A stretch of 64,000 nt of DNA from Azospirillum brasilense (GTDB taxonomy: Bacteria > Pseudomonadota > Alphaproteobacteria > Azospirillales > Azospirillaceae): positions 1,980,501 to 2,044,500 of the forward strand of contig NZ_CP012914.1 in the NCBI RefSeq assembly GCF_001315015.1, in the 5' to 3' direction. The notes beneath the pieces are model-generated. The model was not told where the DNA came from. It did not search any database and was given only the letters and a program-made list of their open reading frames with translations. Position numbers and translations under genes: made by a program. How positions within the stretch are numbered: the stretch's first letter is position 1; each line of letters starts with the position of its first letter. This document shows positions 45,662-55,413 of this stretch, piece by piece.

Positions 45662-46695
45662 AGCCACAGCACCTCGTCGATGCGCTCCGCCCCGCTGCAC
45701 AGCATGACCAGCCGGTCGAAGCCCAGCGCGATGCCGCTGCATTCCGGCATGCCGTGCTCCAGCGCGGCGAGGAAATCCTCGTCCACCGGGAAGCGGTCGC
45801 CATAGATGCGTTCCTTCAGGTCCATGTCGGCCGTGAAGCGGGCACGCTGGGCGCGGGCATCGGTCAGCTCGCCGAAGGCGTTGGCAAGTTCCAGGCCGCA
45901 GGCGTACAGCTCGAACCGCTCGGCCAGCCGCGGGTCCTCCGGCTTGGGACGCGACAGGGCGGCCATGCAGACCGGATAGTCGGTCAGCACACAGGGCACG
46001 CCGGCGCCCAGATGCGGCTCGATCCGGTCAAACATGATGCGGAAGACGATGTCCTCCCAGCGGTCGCCGTCGTGCGGGGCGATGCCGATGGCCCGCGCCA
46101 TGGCGGCCAGCGGAGCCGGGTCGGGGTCATGGCTGCCGTCGAAGGTCTCCAGCAGGTCGATCCCCGCATACTCGCGGAAGGCATCCTGCACGGTCAGCAC
46201 CCGCCACTCCTTGAAGGGATCGCAGGTCATGCCGCGGAAGTCGAATCGCGTCCGCCCGGCGGCGACGGCGGCCTCGCGCACCAGATCCTCGCAGTCGCGG
46301 ATCAGCGTCCGATAGCCCTCCCCCGCCCGGTACCATTCGAGCATGGAGAATTCCGGCGCGTGGGTGGCTGACCGCTCGCCATTCCGGAAGACGTGGGCGA
46401 TCTGGTAGATGCGCGGCAGCCCGGCCACCAGCAGCTTCTTCATGGCGAATTCGGGGCTGGTGTGCAGGTGCAGCCGCAGCCGGTCGTCGGGGTGCGGTCC
46501 CACCAGTTCCGTCGCGAAGGCCTGGAGATGCGGCTCCATCCCCGGCGAGATCTGGAGCGCCGGGGTGTCCACCTCCAGGAAGGCGTTCTCCTCGAAGAAG
46601 CGGCGGACGGCGCCCAGCACGCGGCCGCGCACGGCCAGATGGGGGCGGCGGCGGGCGAAGCTCTCGGGAGCCCAGGCGGGCGTGATGGGGGACAT
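45643..46695 (-). CDS. epmA: EF-P lysine aminoacylase EpmA (GenX/PoxA)
   Basis: 350 residues from the ATG at 46693-46695; the frame extends upstream but without a good start. It is the catalytic half of a class II lysyl-tRNA synthetase with no anticodon domain: motif 2 FRNGERSATHAPEFSMLEWY, motif 3 GIALGFDRLVML and HLHTSPEFAMKKLL. EpmA attaches beta-lysine to a lysine of EF-P, which helps ribosomes through Pro-Pro. It is divergent from efp, which is the expected partner. Confidence 0.95.
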   Translation of the reverse strand: MSPITPAWAPESFARRRPHLAVRGRVLGAVRRFFEENAFLEVDTPALQISPGMEPHLQAFATELVGPHPDDRLRLHLHTSPEFAMKKLLVAGLPRIYQIAHVFRNGERSATHAPEFSMLEWYRAGEGYRTLIRDCEDLVREAAVAAGRTRFDFRGMTCDPFKEWRVLTVQDAFREYAGIDLLETFDGSHDPDPAPLAAMARAIGIAPHDGDRWEDIVFRIMFDRIEPHLGAGVPCVLTDYPVCMAALSRPKPEDPRLAERFELYACGLELANAFGELTDARAQRARFTADMDLKERIYGDRFPVDEDFLAALEHGMPECSGIALGFDRLVMLCSGAERIDEVLWLPVAGA

Positions 46696-46862
46696 GACGG
46701 CCTTCACTGACGGAGCGATGACGCTGCTTAGCAGAGCGGGAGCGGCGGCGAAAACGGACAAAGAAGGCGCAGAACGCCAATTGAGCCCCACCCGGCGTTG
46801 CCACCGGCCCGGCAAGCTGCTAGGTTCCGCGCCGCCTGTCTCCTGGAAATCACGAGTATGTC

Positions 46863-47429
46863 ATGAAGGTCAACGCCAACACGATGCGTCCCGGCCATGT
46901 GCTGGAGCATAACGGGAAGCTCTGGGTCATCACGAAGACCGCCATCGTCCAGCCCGGCAAGGGCGGCGCCTTCATCCAGCTTGAAATGAAGGATGTGCGC
47001 ACCGGCAACAAGTCGATCGAGCGCTTCCGCACCCAGGAGACGGTCGAGCGCGCCCGCCTGGACGAGCACGAGATGACCTTCCTGTTCGCCGAAGGCGACA
47101 GCTACACCTTCATGGACAAGGAAAGCTACGAGCAGACCGCCATCCCCGGCGAGATCATCGGCGACCAGAAGGTGTTCCTGCAGGACGGCATGGAAGTCAC
47201 CGTGCAGTCCTTCGAAGGCGCGCCGCTCGGCGTCGAGATCCCCGGCAAGGTCACCCTGCAGATCACCGAGGCCGACCCGGTGGTGAAGGGCCAGACGGCC
47301 TCCTCCTCCTACAAGCCGGCGAAGCTGGAGAACGGCGTGTCGATCCTGGTGCCGCCGCACATCGAGTCGGGCACCCGCGTCGTCGTCGATACCCAGACCG
47401 GCGAGTATGTCGAGCGCGCCAAGGACTGA
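46863..47429 (+). CDS. efp: elongation factor P
   Basis: 188 residues, three beta-barrel domains. The loop VQPGKGGAF has Lys33, the residue modified by EpmA; the next conserved blocks are KSIERFRTQETVERA and YVERAKD at the end. EF-P binds ribosomes stalled at polyproline. The proline-rich TolA and several Pro-rich lipoproteins encoded in this window would need it. Confidence 0.97.
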   Translation: MKVNANTMRPGHVLEHNGKLWVITKTAIVQPGKGGAFIQLEMKDVRTGNKSIERFRTQETVERARLDEHEMTFLFAEGDSYTFMDKESYEQTAIPGEIIGDQKVFLQDGMEVTVQSFEGAPLGVEIPGKVTLQITEADPVVKGQTASSSYKPAKLENGVSILVPPHIESGTRVVVDTQTGEYVERAKD

Positions 47430-47451
47430 GCGTCCTGACTGATTTTCTGCG

Positions 47452-47492
47452 CACCGGCTCTCGCTTAAGGCGGGGGCCGGTGTATTCTTTTT
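47452..47492 (+). terminator. intrinsic terminator after efp
   Basis: Stem of 13 pairs (some G-U) starting CACCGG and ending CCGGTG (47452-47464 with 47470-47482), then a T-rich run with CTTTTT. Confidence 0.85.
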
Positions 47493-47520
47493 CCGGTTCC
47501 GCACGAGATAAAGCACGCCC

Positions 47521-48375
47521 ATGGCCACCCGCTCCGCCCTTATCAACGTGATGGTCCGCGCCGCCGAAAAGGCGGCCCGCGGCCTTGTCCGCGACTTCGG
47601 CGAGGTCGAGCACCTCCAGGTGTCGCGCAAGGGCCCGGCGGACTTCGTGTCCGCCGCCGACATGAAGGCGGAAAAGCTGCTGCGCGAAGAGCTGCAGAAG
47701 GCCCGCCCGGATTTCGGCTTCCTTATGGAGGAGACGGGCGCCAGCAAGGGCAGCGACCCGACCGCCCGCTGGATCGTCGATCCGCTGGACGGCACCACCA
47801 ACTTCCTGCACGGCATCCCGCACTGGGCGATCTCCATCGCCGCGGAGAAGAACGGCGAGATCGTCGCCGGCGTCGTGTACGAGCCGGTGCACGACCAGAT
47901 GTTCTGGGCCGAGAAGGGCCAGGGCGCCTTCCTGAACCACCAGCGCCTGCGCGTGTCGGAGCGCCGCAACCTCGCCGACGCCGTGATTGCCACCGGCATC
48001 CCCTTCAAGGGCCGCGGCGACCATGCCGGCTTCCTGGTGGAGGCCGAGGCGCTGATGAAGGAGGTCGCGGGCATCCGCCGATTCGGCGCCGCCTCGCTCG
48101 ACCTCGCTTACGTCGCGGCGGGCCGCTACGACGGCTATTGGGAGCGCGGACTCGCCCCCTGGGATGCCGCGGCCGGCCAGCTTCTGGTGACCGAGGCCGG
48201 CGGCTTCGTCGGTGAGATCGGCGGCGGGCGCAACCCGGTGTTCGGCGGCACGATCCTGGCGGCCAACGCCCACTTCCACCTGCCGATCGCCAAGATCCTG
48301 CGCGGTGCGACGGATCGCAAGGTGCGCTCCGCTCCCGCCGGAGCGGCTGGGGCGGCGGACGCCGGTCAGGGCTGA
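47521..48375 (+). CDS. suhB: inositol monophosphatase family protein (SuhB-like)
   Basis: 284 residues. Metal-binding motifs: FLMEETGAS, IVDPLDGTTNFLHGIPHWAI and WERGLAPWDAAAGQLLVTEA. The enzyme removes phosphate from inositol-1-phosphate and similar substrates. SuhB of enterics also binds RNA polymerase/Nus complexes, but this cannot be seen here. The C-terminal 20 residues are low in complexity. Confidence 0.9.
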   Translation: MATRSALINVMVRAAEKAARGLVRDFGEVEHLQVSRKGPADFVSAADMKAEKLLREELQKARPDFGFLMEETGASKGSDPTARWIVDPLDGTTNFLHGIPHWAISIAAEKNGEIVAGVVYEPVHDQMFWAEKGQGAFLNHQRLRVSERRNLADAVIATGIPFKGRGDHAGFLVEAEALMKEVAGIRRFGAASLDLAYVAAGRYDGYWERGLAPWDAAAGQLLVTEAGGFVGEIGGGRNPVFGGTILAANAHFHLPIAKILRGATDRKVRSAPAGAAGAADAGQG

Positions 48376-48554
48376 CCTCCGGCCGAGCCATAAGCCCTTC
48401 ATGACGTTGGGGTAGCAAGGGCCGCGCTTTGGTGGGGAAACACGCCGCGCGGCCCAAAGGGCGTTGTCCCTACGCCGATCGAAGGGCTATGGTACCAACG
48501 CTTTTCCGTGTCACTGGGAACAACGCGCTGGTCACCATGAGGATTGTCGGACGC

Positions 48555-49328
48555 ATGAGCGGTTCTCCAAACGCCCCCGTCGGGCGGCAGGTCCCGTTGC
48601 GCGTCCTCCCCGCCGCCGCGGTCGTGGCGCTGTCGCTGGCCGTGACCGCCTGCTCCTCGTCCAGCACCGCACCGCCCCAGACCAGCGCCGCCACTCCGGC
48701 CCCGGCCGCAACCACGAACACAGGCGGGCTGACGCTGGAAAACGCGCAGCCGCTGCCGATCCCGCCGCGGCCCGATCTCTTCCCGCCGCCGGCCCCGCCG
48801 GCCCCGCCCGTCTTCAAGGCCCCGACCCTGATGACGGCGCCGGAGCTGCCGCAGATTTCGATCGGTCCCACGCCGCCGCCGCCGGCCCTGCCGGAAGGCG
48901 CGCCGCCGGTCCCAGCCTCCAACCGGCCGGCAGCATCGCCGCCGCCCGACCGGACGCAGACCGCCGCCCTGCCGCCGCCGACTCCGAAAGCGCCCTCGGC
49001 GCCCGCCCTGCCCCGGATGGAGCCGTTGACCGTGCTGTTCGACGGCACCGCCACCGCCTTGCCCGAACCGGCCCAGACGCATCTGGACACCATCGCGGAG
49101 CGCATGAACGCCAACCCGCAGCTTCGCCTGCAGATCCGCTCCTACGCCAGCGGCACGCCCGAGACGGCGCGCGAGGCGCGTCAGCTGTCGCTGGCCCGCG
49201 CGCTGGCCGTCCGCGAGCGGCTGGGGACCGCCGGCATCGCCAGCACTCGCGTCGACATCCGCGCCATGGGCATGGAGGCGGCCGGCGGCGCGCCGGACCG
49301 GCTGGACGTGGAGTTCCTGAACCAGTGA
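48555..49328 (+). CDS. OmpA-like lipoprotein with degenerate wall-binding motif
   Basis: 257 residues from the ATG at 48555; ATGs at 48537 and further upstream are in frame. Signal peptide with lipobox LAVTAC, then a Pro/Ala-rich stalk of about 120 residues, then an OmpA-like domain (about 155-255): LTVLFDGTATALPEPAQTHL and LSLARALAVRERLGTAGI. The usual GHTD segment is replaced by RSYASGTPE, so the Asp that binds diaminopimelate is missing although the Arg of LSLARA is kept. It precedes a MotA/MotB-like pair on the same strand by 52 bases. Confidence 0.85.
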   Translation: MSGSPNAPVGRQVPLRVLPAAAVVALSLAVTACSSSSTAPPQTSAATPAPAATTNTGGLTLENAQPLPIPPRPDLFPPPAPPAPPVFKAPTLMTAPELPQISIGPTPPPPALPEGAPPVPASNRPAASPPPDRTQTAALPPPTPKAPSAPALPRMEPLTVLFDGTATALPEPAQTHLDTIAERMNANPQLRLQIRSYASGTPETAREARQLSLARALAVRERLGTAGIASTRVDIRAMGMEAAGGAPDRLDVEFLNQ

Positions 49329-49380
49329 GCCGCTCTCTGTAACCGGTACCGCCTGCCCCTTCCCCTGGACGAGAGTGCCC

Positions 49381-50568
49381 ATGGCCGCCATCGCCCCGTC
49401 GTCCCAGCCTCTTGAGGAGCCTTCCCCGATGACGCGCCCGGAGCGCTTCCTGACACGGATGATCCTCTTCCTGGTGGTCGTGGGAAGCGTGACGGCGTTG
49501 CTGTTCCCGGCCCTGCGCGCCGCCTTCATGAACAACCCGGCGCTGAACGGGCTGATCCTCGGCACGCTGCTCGCCGGCATCCTGTTCATCTTCCGTCAGG
49601 TGCTGATGCTGCGGCCCGAGGTGGCGTGGCTGGAGCATTTCCAATCCGGCAGCGCGGCCGCCGCCGCGCCGGAGCCGGTGCTGCTCGCCCCGATGGCCCG
49701 CATGCTGCGGGAGCGGCGCGGGAGGCTGACCCTGTCGGCGCTGTCGATGCGCTCGCTGCTCGACGGCATCGCCTCGCGGCTGGACGAGTCGCGGGAACTG
49801 TCGCGCTACTTGATCGGGCTGCTGATCTTCCTCGGCCTGCTCGGCACCTTCTGGGGCCTGCTGCACACCGTCCAGTCGGTCGGCTCGGTCATCGGCGGGC
49901 TGTCGGTGCAGGGCGGCGACGTCGGGGCGATGTTCAGCAACCTTCAGCATGGGCTGGAAGCGCCGCTGACCGGCATGGGCACAGCCTTCAGCTCCTCGCT
50001 GTTCGGTCTGGCGGGCTCGCTGGTGCTGGGCTTCCTGGAGCTTCAGGCCAGCCAGGCGCACAACCGCTTCTTCCAGGATGTCGAGGACTGGCTGTCCGGC
50101 GCCACCCGCCTGTCGAGCGGGGCCGGCGGCAGCCTGGAGACCGGCGACCAATCGATGCCCGCCTATCTGACGGCGCTCCTGGAGCAGACGGCGGAGAACC
50201 TCGACTCGCTCCAGCGCACCGTCGCCACCGCCGAGGAGGGCCGCCGTTCGGCCAACGCCAACCTGATGGCTCTGACCGAGCGGCTGAGCACGCTGACCGA
50301 CCAGATGCGCGCCGAACAGCAGCTCCTCCTGCGCCTCGGCGAGAGCCAGCTTGAGATGAAGGGGCTGCTCGACCGGCTGTCCGACGCGGCGATCGGCGGG
50401 TTCGACGACGCCTCGCGCCAGCATCTGCGCAACATGGACATCTATCTCGCCCGCATGGTCGAGGAATCCTCCACCGGCCGGGTCCAGGCGGTGCAGGAGA
50501 TCCGCAGCGAGATCAAGCTGCTGGCCCGCACCATCGCCGCCCTGGCCGAAGAATCGGAACAGCGCTGA
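49381..50568 (+). CDS. MotA/TolQ/ExbB-like proton channel protein (non-flagellar)
   Basis: 395 residues from the ATG at 49381; an ATG at 49429 with GAGGAG upstream is another candidate. Membrane helices at about 28-50, 60-80, 145-170 and 205-230. The core LLIFLGLLGTFWGLLHTVQS and GMGTAFSSSLFGLAGSLVLG resembles the proton-channel helices of MotA/TolQ/ExbB. A long C-terminal coiled coil (about 260-390) is unusual for MotA. No flagellar gene is near. It is followed by a MotB-like gene 52 bases later and probably forms a stator-like complex with it. Confidence 0.85.
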   Translation: MAAIAPSSQPLEEPSPMTRPERFLTRMILFLVVVGSVTALLFPALRAAFMNNPALNGLILGTLLAGILFIFRQVLMLRPEVAWLEHFQSGSAAAAAPEPVLLAPMARMLRERRGRLTLSALSMRSLLDGIASRLDESRELSRYLIGLLIFLGLLGTFWGLLHTVQSVGSVIGGLSVQGGDVGAMFSNLQHGLEAPLTGMGTAFSSSLFGLAGSLVLGFLELQASQAHNRFFQDVEDWLSGATRLSSGAGGSLETGDQSMPAYLTALLEQTAENLDSLQRTVATAEEGRRSANANLMALTERLSTLTDQMRAEQQLLLRLGESQLEMKGLLDRLSDAAIGGFDDASRQHLRNMDIYLARMVEESSTGRVQAVQEIRSEIKLLARTIAALAEESEQR

Positions 50569-50620
50569 TCGGAACGGCGCCGACGCCAAACTCCCTGTCC
50601 GTCCGGAGGGACACACCGCC

Positions 50621-51940
50621 ATGCCCAGCATCAGCCGCCGCAACGGCCACCGCGAGGCCAGCGCATGGCCCGGATGGGTGGACGCGCTGTCGTCCCTCGT
50701 CATGGTGGTCATCTTCCTGCTGATGATCTTCGTCGTCGCCCAGTTCTACATGGCGACCGCCCTGACCGGGCGTGACGAGCAGCTCGGCAGCCTGAACCGC
50801 AAGGTGGCGGAACTGAACGATCTGCTGGCGCTGGAGCGGGACGCCAACGCCGACCTGCGCATCAACGTCGCCCAGCTCTCGGCGGAGCTTCAGGGGTCCG
50901 TGGCGGCGCGCGACACGATGACCAGCCGCATCGCCACGCTCCAGGGCGACCTCGACCACGCCACCCGCGCGGCGGAGGAGTTGCAGCGCACGATCCGCGC
51001 CGACAAGGAGACCATCGAGCTGAAGCTGGCCGAAGCCGCCAGCCTCCAGGCCGACCTGAAGGCGTTGCGCGAAGCCCGGACCAAGCTGGAGGGCGAGTTG
51101 GCCGCCGCCGCCGCGCAGCAGCGCCTGACCGAGGAGCAACGCCAGTCCCTGCTGGCCGAGTTGGGCGGGGAGCGCGACCGTTCCAAGGCGCTGGAGACAC
51201 GGCTCGCCAGCGCCGATGAGAAGACGATGCTCGCGCAGAAGGACATCGAGAAGCGCGACATCCGAATCACCGAGCTGATGGCCTCCCTGTCCGCCGAACA
51301 GGGCGCGACCGGCAAGGCGAACGAGCAGGTCGACCTGCTGAACCGGCAGATGGCTGCGCTTCGCGAGCAGCTCGCCCGCATCGGCGCCGCGCTGGAGATC
51401 TCGGAGAAGAAGGCGGAGGAGCAGCAGGTCCGGATCGCCGAACTCGGCTCGCGGCTGAACCAGGCGCTGGCCGCCAAGGTGCAGGACCTCGCCCGCTACC
51501 GCTCGGAGTTCTTCGGGCGGGTGCGCGAGGCGCTGGGCAACCGCCCCGACGTGCGAATCGTCGGCGACCGCTTCGTCTTCCAGTCGGAGCTTCTGTTCCC
51601 CTCCGGCTCGGCGACTCTGGAGGAGGCCGGCAAGCAGCGGCTGGCGGAGCTGGCGCGCACGCTGATCGCGATCGGCCGGACCATCCCGCCGGACATCAAC
51701 TGGGTGCTGCGGGTGGACGGCCACACCGACGCGCGCCCGGTGCGCATCCAGTTCGCTTCGAACTGGGAGCTGTCGGCGGCGCGCGCGATCTCGGTGGTGA
51801 AGTACCTGATCGACCAGGGAATTCCGGCGGACCGTCTGGCCGCCGCCGGTTTTGGCGAGTATCAGCCGCTCGACCCCGGCACCAGCGAGGAGGCGTTGGC
51901 GCGGAATCGGCGCATCGAGGTGAAGCTGGATCAGCGGTAG
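50621..51940 (+). CDS. MotB/OmpA-like protein with long coiled coil
   Basis: 439 residues. N-terminal membrane helix with WPGWVDALSSLVMVVIFLLM, where the Asp matches the proton-carrying Asp of MotB. A coiled coil of about 250 residues follows (about 45-285), then an OmpA-like peptidoglycan-binding domain (about 315-435) with VDGHTDARPVRIQFASNWEL and LSAARA, both wall-binding residues present. It should anchor the MotA-like channel to the wall. The coiled coil is far longer than in flagellar MotB. Confidence 0.87.
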   Translation: MPSISRRNGHREASAWPGWVDALSSLVMVVIFLLMIFVVAQFYMATALTGRDEQLGSLNRKVAELNDLLALERDANADLRINVAQLSAELQGSVAARDTMTSRIATLQGDLDHATRAAEELQRTIRADKETIELKLAEAASLQADLKALREARTKLEGELAAAAAQQRLTEEQRQSLLAELGGERDRSKALETRLASADEKTMLAQKDIEKRDIRITELMASLSAEQGATGKANEQVDLLNRQMAALREQLARIGAALEISEKKAEEQQVRIAELGSRLNQALAAKVQDLARYRSEFFGRVREALGNRPDVRIVGDRFVFQSELLFPSGSATLEEAGKQRLAELARTLIAIGRTIPPDINWVLRVDGHTDARPVRIQFASNWELSAARAISVVKYLIDQGIPADRLAAAGFGEYQPLDPGTSEEALARNRRIEVKLDQR

Positions 51941-51949
51941 GAGCCCAAT

Positions 51950-52078
51950 CCCTTCTTCCCTCCGGGGAGAAGGTTAGGATGAGGGGGCGGCCGCAGGCCG
52001 GAAAAGCTCTGCAATGAGGCTGCGTTTCCGCCCTTCGGGCGCCCCCTCACCCTGACCCTCTCCCCAGAGGGGAGAGGG
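51950..52078. repeat. palindromic repeat, copy D
   Basis: Composite element with a CCTTCT-type hairpin at the left (TCC loop), GATGAGGGGGCG pairing with CGCCCCCTCACC across the middle, a GCCCTTCGGGC hairpin and a CCCTCTCCCC/GGGGAGAGGG hairpin at the right. It fills the space between two convergent genes and may stop both transcripts. Confidence 0.88.
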
Positions 52079-52098
52079 AAATATGGACAAAGCGCTCG

Positions 52099-53664
52099 TT
52101 ACTCCGCCGCGACCGTCTCCGGCTCCACCGCCGGCGTCCACCGCAGCACCGGCTTGCGCGCCGCGGCGGTCTCGTCGAGGCGGCGGCGCGGGGTCAGGCG
52201 CGGGGCACCCTGGAAATAGGCCACATCGCCGGACTTGGCCCGCTCCGCCAGGGCGCGCAGCGCCGTGACGAACTGGTCCAGGCTGGCCTTCGATTCGGTC
52301 TCGGTCGGCTCGATCAGCAGGGCGCCATGCACGACCAGCGGGAAGTACATGGTCATCGGGTGGAAACCCTCGTCGATCAGCGCCTTGGCGATGTCGAGCG
52401 TGGTCACCCCCGTCCCCTTCAGGAAGCGGTCGTCGAACAGGCATTCGTGCATGCACGGCCCCTCGAAGGAGGGGGTCATGACGTCCTGAAGGCGGGCCAG
52501 CAGGTAGTTTGCGTTCAGCACCGCGTCGTTCGCCACCTGCCGCAGACCGTCGGCGCCGTGGCTCATCATGTAGGCGAGCGCGCGGACGAACATGCCCATC
52601 TGGCCGTGGAACGCCTTCATCCGCCCGAAGGCCGGGCCGTCGCCGGCCTGCTCCACCAGACGGAAGGCGCCGTCCTTGTCCTGCACCACGTAGGGCACTG
52701 GGACGAAGGGGGCCAGCGACTCCGCGAAGACCACCGGGCCGGAGCCCGGACCGCCGCCGCCGTGCGGGGTGGAGAAGGTCTTGTGCAGGTTGATGTGCAT
52801 CACGTCGATGCCGAGGTCCGCCGGACGCACCCGCCCGACGATGGCGTTGAAGTTGGCGCCGTCGCAGTAGAAATAGGCGCCCGCCGCGTGAACCGCCTCG
52901 GCGATGGTGATGATGTCGCGCTCGAACAGGCCGCAGGTGTTCGGGTTGGTCAGCATCAGGCCGGCCACGTCGGGCCCGAGCTTGGCCTTCAGCGCCTCCA
53001 GATCGACGCGCCCGTCCTCGGTCGCCGGGATCGCCTCGACGGCGTAGCCGCAGGCCGCGGCGGTAGCCGGGTTGGTGCCGTGGGCGCTTTCCGGGACGAG
53101 GATCTTGGTGCGGCCCTTGTCGCCCTTGGCGTCATGGGCGGAGCGGATCGCCATGATGCCGCACATCTCGCCGTGCGCACCCGCCGCCGGGGCCAGCGTC
53201 ACCGCCGCCATGCCGGTCAGCGTGGCGAGCCAGCGGCCCAGCTCCGCCATCAGCTCCAACGCGCCCTGCACCGTGCTTTCGGGCTGGAGCGGGTGCACGT
53301 CGGCGAAGCCCGGCAGCCGCGCCATCTTCTCGTTCAGGCGCGGGTTGTGCTTCATCGTGCAGGAGCCGAGCGGGTACAGGCCGCTGTCGATGGCGTAGTT
53401 CTTCTGCGACAGGCGGGTGTAGTGGCGGACCACCTGCGGCTCGGCGAGGCCCGGCAGGCCGATCCGGCCGCGCGGCTTCACCGCACCAAGGCGCGGGCCC
53501 ACCGCGGGGACCTCCGGCAGGTCGACGCCGCAACGCCCGGCGCTGTCCTGTTCGAAGATCAGCGGCTCCTCGATCTGGAGGCCGCGGTTGCCGGTGACGG
53601 TTTCCGGAACGGCGCTGTCGGTGTTCTGAATGCCGGTCGGGCGACCCTGGTTGTTCATGCTCAT
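52099..53664 (-). CDS. gcvPB: glycine dehydrogenase (decarboxylating) subunit 2
   Basis: 521 residues from the ATG at 53662-53664, overlapping the gcvPA stop. PLP-dependent fold: the cofactor lysine is in HINLHKTFSTPHGGGGPG. Family marks: GSCTMKHNPRLNEKM and ESAHGTNPATAAACGY. With gcvPA it forms the P protein, which decarboxylates glycine and passes the aminomethyl group to GcvH. The C-terminal tail is Arg/Pro-rich. The split P protein is the usual form in many bacteria and archaea. Confidence 0.96.
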   Translation of the reverse strand: MSMNNQGRPTGIQNTDSAVPETVTGNRGLQIEEPLIFEQDSAGRCGVDLPEVPAVGPRLGAVKPRGRIGLPGLAEPQVVRHYTRLSQKNYAIDSGLYPLGSCTMKHNPRLNEKMARLPGFADVHPLQPESTVQGALELMAELGRWLATLTGMAAVTLAPAAGAHGEMCGIMAIRSAHDAKGDKGRTKILVPESAHGTNPATAAACGYAVEAIPATEDGRVDLEALKAKLGPDVAGLMLTNPNTCGLFERDIITIAEAVHAAGAYFYCDGANFNAIVGRVRPADLGIDVMHINLHKTFSTPHGGGGPGSGPVVFAESLAPFVPVPYVVQDKDGAFRLVEQAGDGPAFGRMKAFHGQMGMFVRALAYMMSHGADGLRQVANDAVLNANYLLARLQDVMTPSFEGPCMHECLFDDRFLKGTGVTTLDIAKALIDEGFHPMTMYFPLVVHGALLIEPTETESKASLDQFVTALRALAERAKSGDVAYFQGAPRLTPRRRLDETAAARKPVLRWTPAVEPETVAAE

Positions 53665-55004
53665 CACAGAACCTCGGCGAGGGCGGTGGCGAAGGCGTCC
53701 ATGTCGGACTCGGTGTTGGTCTCGGTGGTGGCCACGATCAGCAGGTCGTCCAGCCCGCCGCCGAACAGACGGGAGGCCGGAACGCCGCCCAGGATGCCGC
53801 GTTGCGCCAGCGCTTCCACGACCTCCGCGGCCGACTTCGGCAGCTTGACGGTGAATTCGTTGAAGAAGCTGCCGTTGACGATCTCCACTCCCGGTACCGC
53901 CGCCAGCTTGTCGGCCAGTTGCACGGCCTTGCCGTGGTTGATCTCGGCAAGCCGGGTGAAGCCTTCCTCCCCCAGCAGGCTGAGGTGGATGGAGAAGGCC
54001 AGCGCGCACAGGCCGGAATTGGTGCAGATGTTCGAGGTCGCCTTCTCGCGGCGGATGTGCTGCTCGCGGGTGGAAAGCGTCAGCACGAAGCCGCGCCGCC
54101 CGTCGGCGTCCACCGTCTGCCCGCAGAGGCGGCCGGGCATCTGGCGGACCAGCTTCTCCTTCACCGCGAACAGCCCGACATAGGGCCCCCCGAAGTTCAG
54201 CGCGTTGCCCAGCGACTGGCCTTCCGCCGCCACGATGTCCGCGCCCATCGCGCCCGGCGGGGTCAGCAGGCCGAGCGACACGGCCTCCGTCACCACGACG
54301 ATCAGCAGGGCGCCCTTGGCCTGGCAGGCCTTGCCCAACTCGGTGTAGTCGCGGACATGGCCGAACACGTCGGGGTTCTGCACGACGACGCAGGAGGTGT
54401 CGCCGTCGACCGCGGCCAGCAGGTCCTCGCCGCCGGTCGGGGCCGGCGGCATCACCACCGTCTCGAAGCCGATGAAGCGGGCGTCGGTCGTCGTGGTGTC
54501 GCGGTAATGCGGGTGCAGGCCGCCGGACAGCACGGCCTTCTTCCGGCGGGTGACGCGGTTGGCCATCATCACGGCTTCCGCGCAGGCGGTGGCGCCGTCG
54601 TACATGGAGGCGTTGGCGACGTCCATGCCGGTCAGCAGCGAGACCTGGGTCTGGAACTCGAACAGGACCTGCAGCGTGCCCTGGCTCACCTCCGGCTGGT
54701 ACGGGGTGTAGGCGGTCAGGAACTCGCCGCGCTGCACCAGATGGTCCACCGTCGCCGGGATGTGGTGGCGGTAGGCGCCGGCGCCGAGGAAGCTCGGCAC
54801 GCTGCCGGCGGGCAGGTTCTTGCCCGCCATCGCCGACAGGGCGCGATCGACCTCAAGCTCGCCCATATGATTGGACAGCCCCTCGATCGGGCCGGAGAGG
54901 CGGGCCGCCTCGGGCACGTCGCGGAACAGCTCGTCCACCGACGGCACGCCGATGGCCTCCAGCATGGAGCGCCGGTCGGCCTCGGTCAGGGGCAGGTAAC
55001 GCAT
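53664..55004 (-). CDS. gcvPA: glycine dehydrogenase (decarboxylating) subunit 1
   Basis: 446 residues. N-terminal [40 protein letters not shown] and [20 protein letters not shown] are typical of subunit 1. It has the same fold as gcvPB without the PLP lysine and is needed for activity. It lies one base after gcvH and overlaps gcvPB by one base. Confidence 0.96.
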   Translation of the reverse strand: MRYLPLTEADRRSMLEAIGVPSVDELFRDVPEAARLSGPIEGLSNHMGELEVDRALSAMAGKNLPAGSVPSFLGAGAYRHHIPATVDHLVQRGEFLTAYTPYQPEVSQGTLQVLFEFQTQVSLLTGMDVANASMYDGATACAEAVMMANRVTRRKKAVLSGGLHPHYRDTTTTDARFIGFETVVMPPAPTGGEDLLAAVDGDTSCVVVQNPDVFGHVRDYTELGKACQAKGALLIVVVTEAVSLGLLTPPGAMGADIVAAEGQSLGNALNFGGPYVGLFAVKEKLVRQMPGRLCGQTVDADGRRGFVLTLSTREQHIRREKATSNICTNSGLCALAFSIHLSLLGEEGFTRLAEINHGKAVQLADKLAAVPGVEIVNGSFFNEFTVKLPKSAAEVVEALAQRGILGGVPASRLFGGGLDDLLIVATTETNTESDMDAFATALAEVL

Positions 55005-55005
55005 C

Positions 55006-55380
55006 TCAGGCTTGCCCTTCCACGAAGGCCTTGTAGGCGGCTTCGTCCATCAGCCCGTCCAGCTCCGCCGGGTTGCTGAGGCGCAGCTTGAAGAACCAGC
55101 CGGTGGTCTCGGCCCCGGCGTTGACCAGCGACGGGTCGTTCTCCAGCTCGGCGTTGGCCTCGATCACCTCGCCGGAGACCGGGGCGAACACGTCGCTGGC
55201 GGCCTTCACCGACTCCACGACGGCGGCTTCCTTGCCCTGGGCGAGCTGGCGGCCGACGTCCGGCAGTTCGACGAACACGACGTCGCCGAGCTGGTGCTGG
55301 GCGTGGTCGCTGACGCCGACGGTGCCGACATCGCCCTCGACGCGGACCCACTCATGGTCCTTGGTGTACTTGATGGTCAT
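55006..55380 (-). CDS. gcvH: glycine cleavage system H protein
   Basis: 124 residues. The lipoyl lysine is in [19 protein letters not shown]. GcvH carries the aminomethyl group between P, T and L proteins. It is 33 bases after gcvT, with a good ribosome site. Confidence 0.97.
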   Translation of the reverse strand: MTIKYTKDHEWVRVEGDVGTVGVSDHAQHQLGDVVFVELPDVGRQLAQGKEAAVVESVKAASDVFAPVSGEVIEANAELENDPSLVNAGAETTGWFFKLRLSNPAELDGLMDEAAYKAFVEGQA

Positions 55381-55413
55381 GGTTGTCCCCTGTTCGAAAC
55401 GGTTTTCTAATTC

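Noticed and set aside
49381..51940. MotA/MotB-like pair considered as a Zorya-type anti-phage system
   Set aside because: No helicase, nuclease or other Zorya effector gene is adjacent; the neighbours are a repeat and the glycine cleavage operon.
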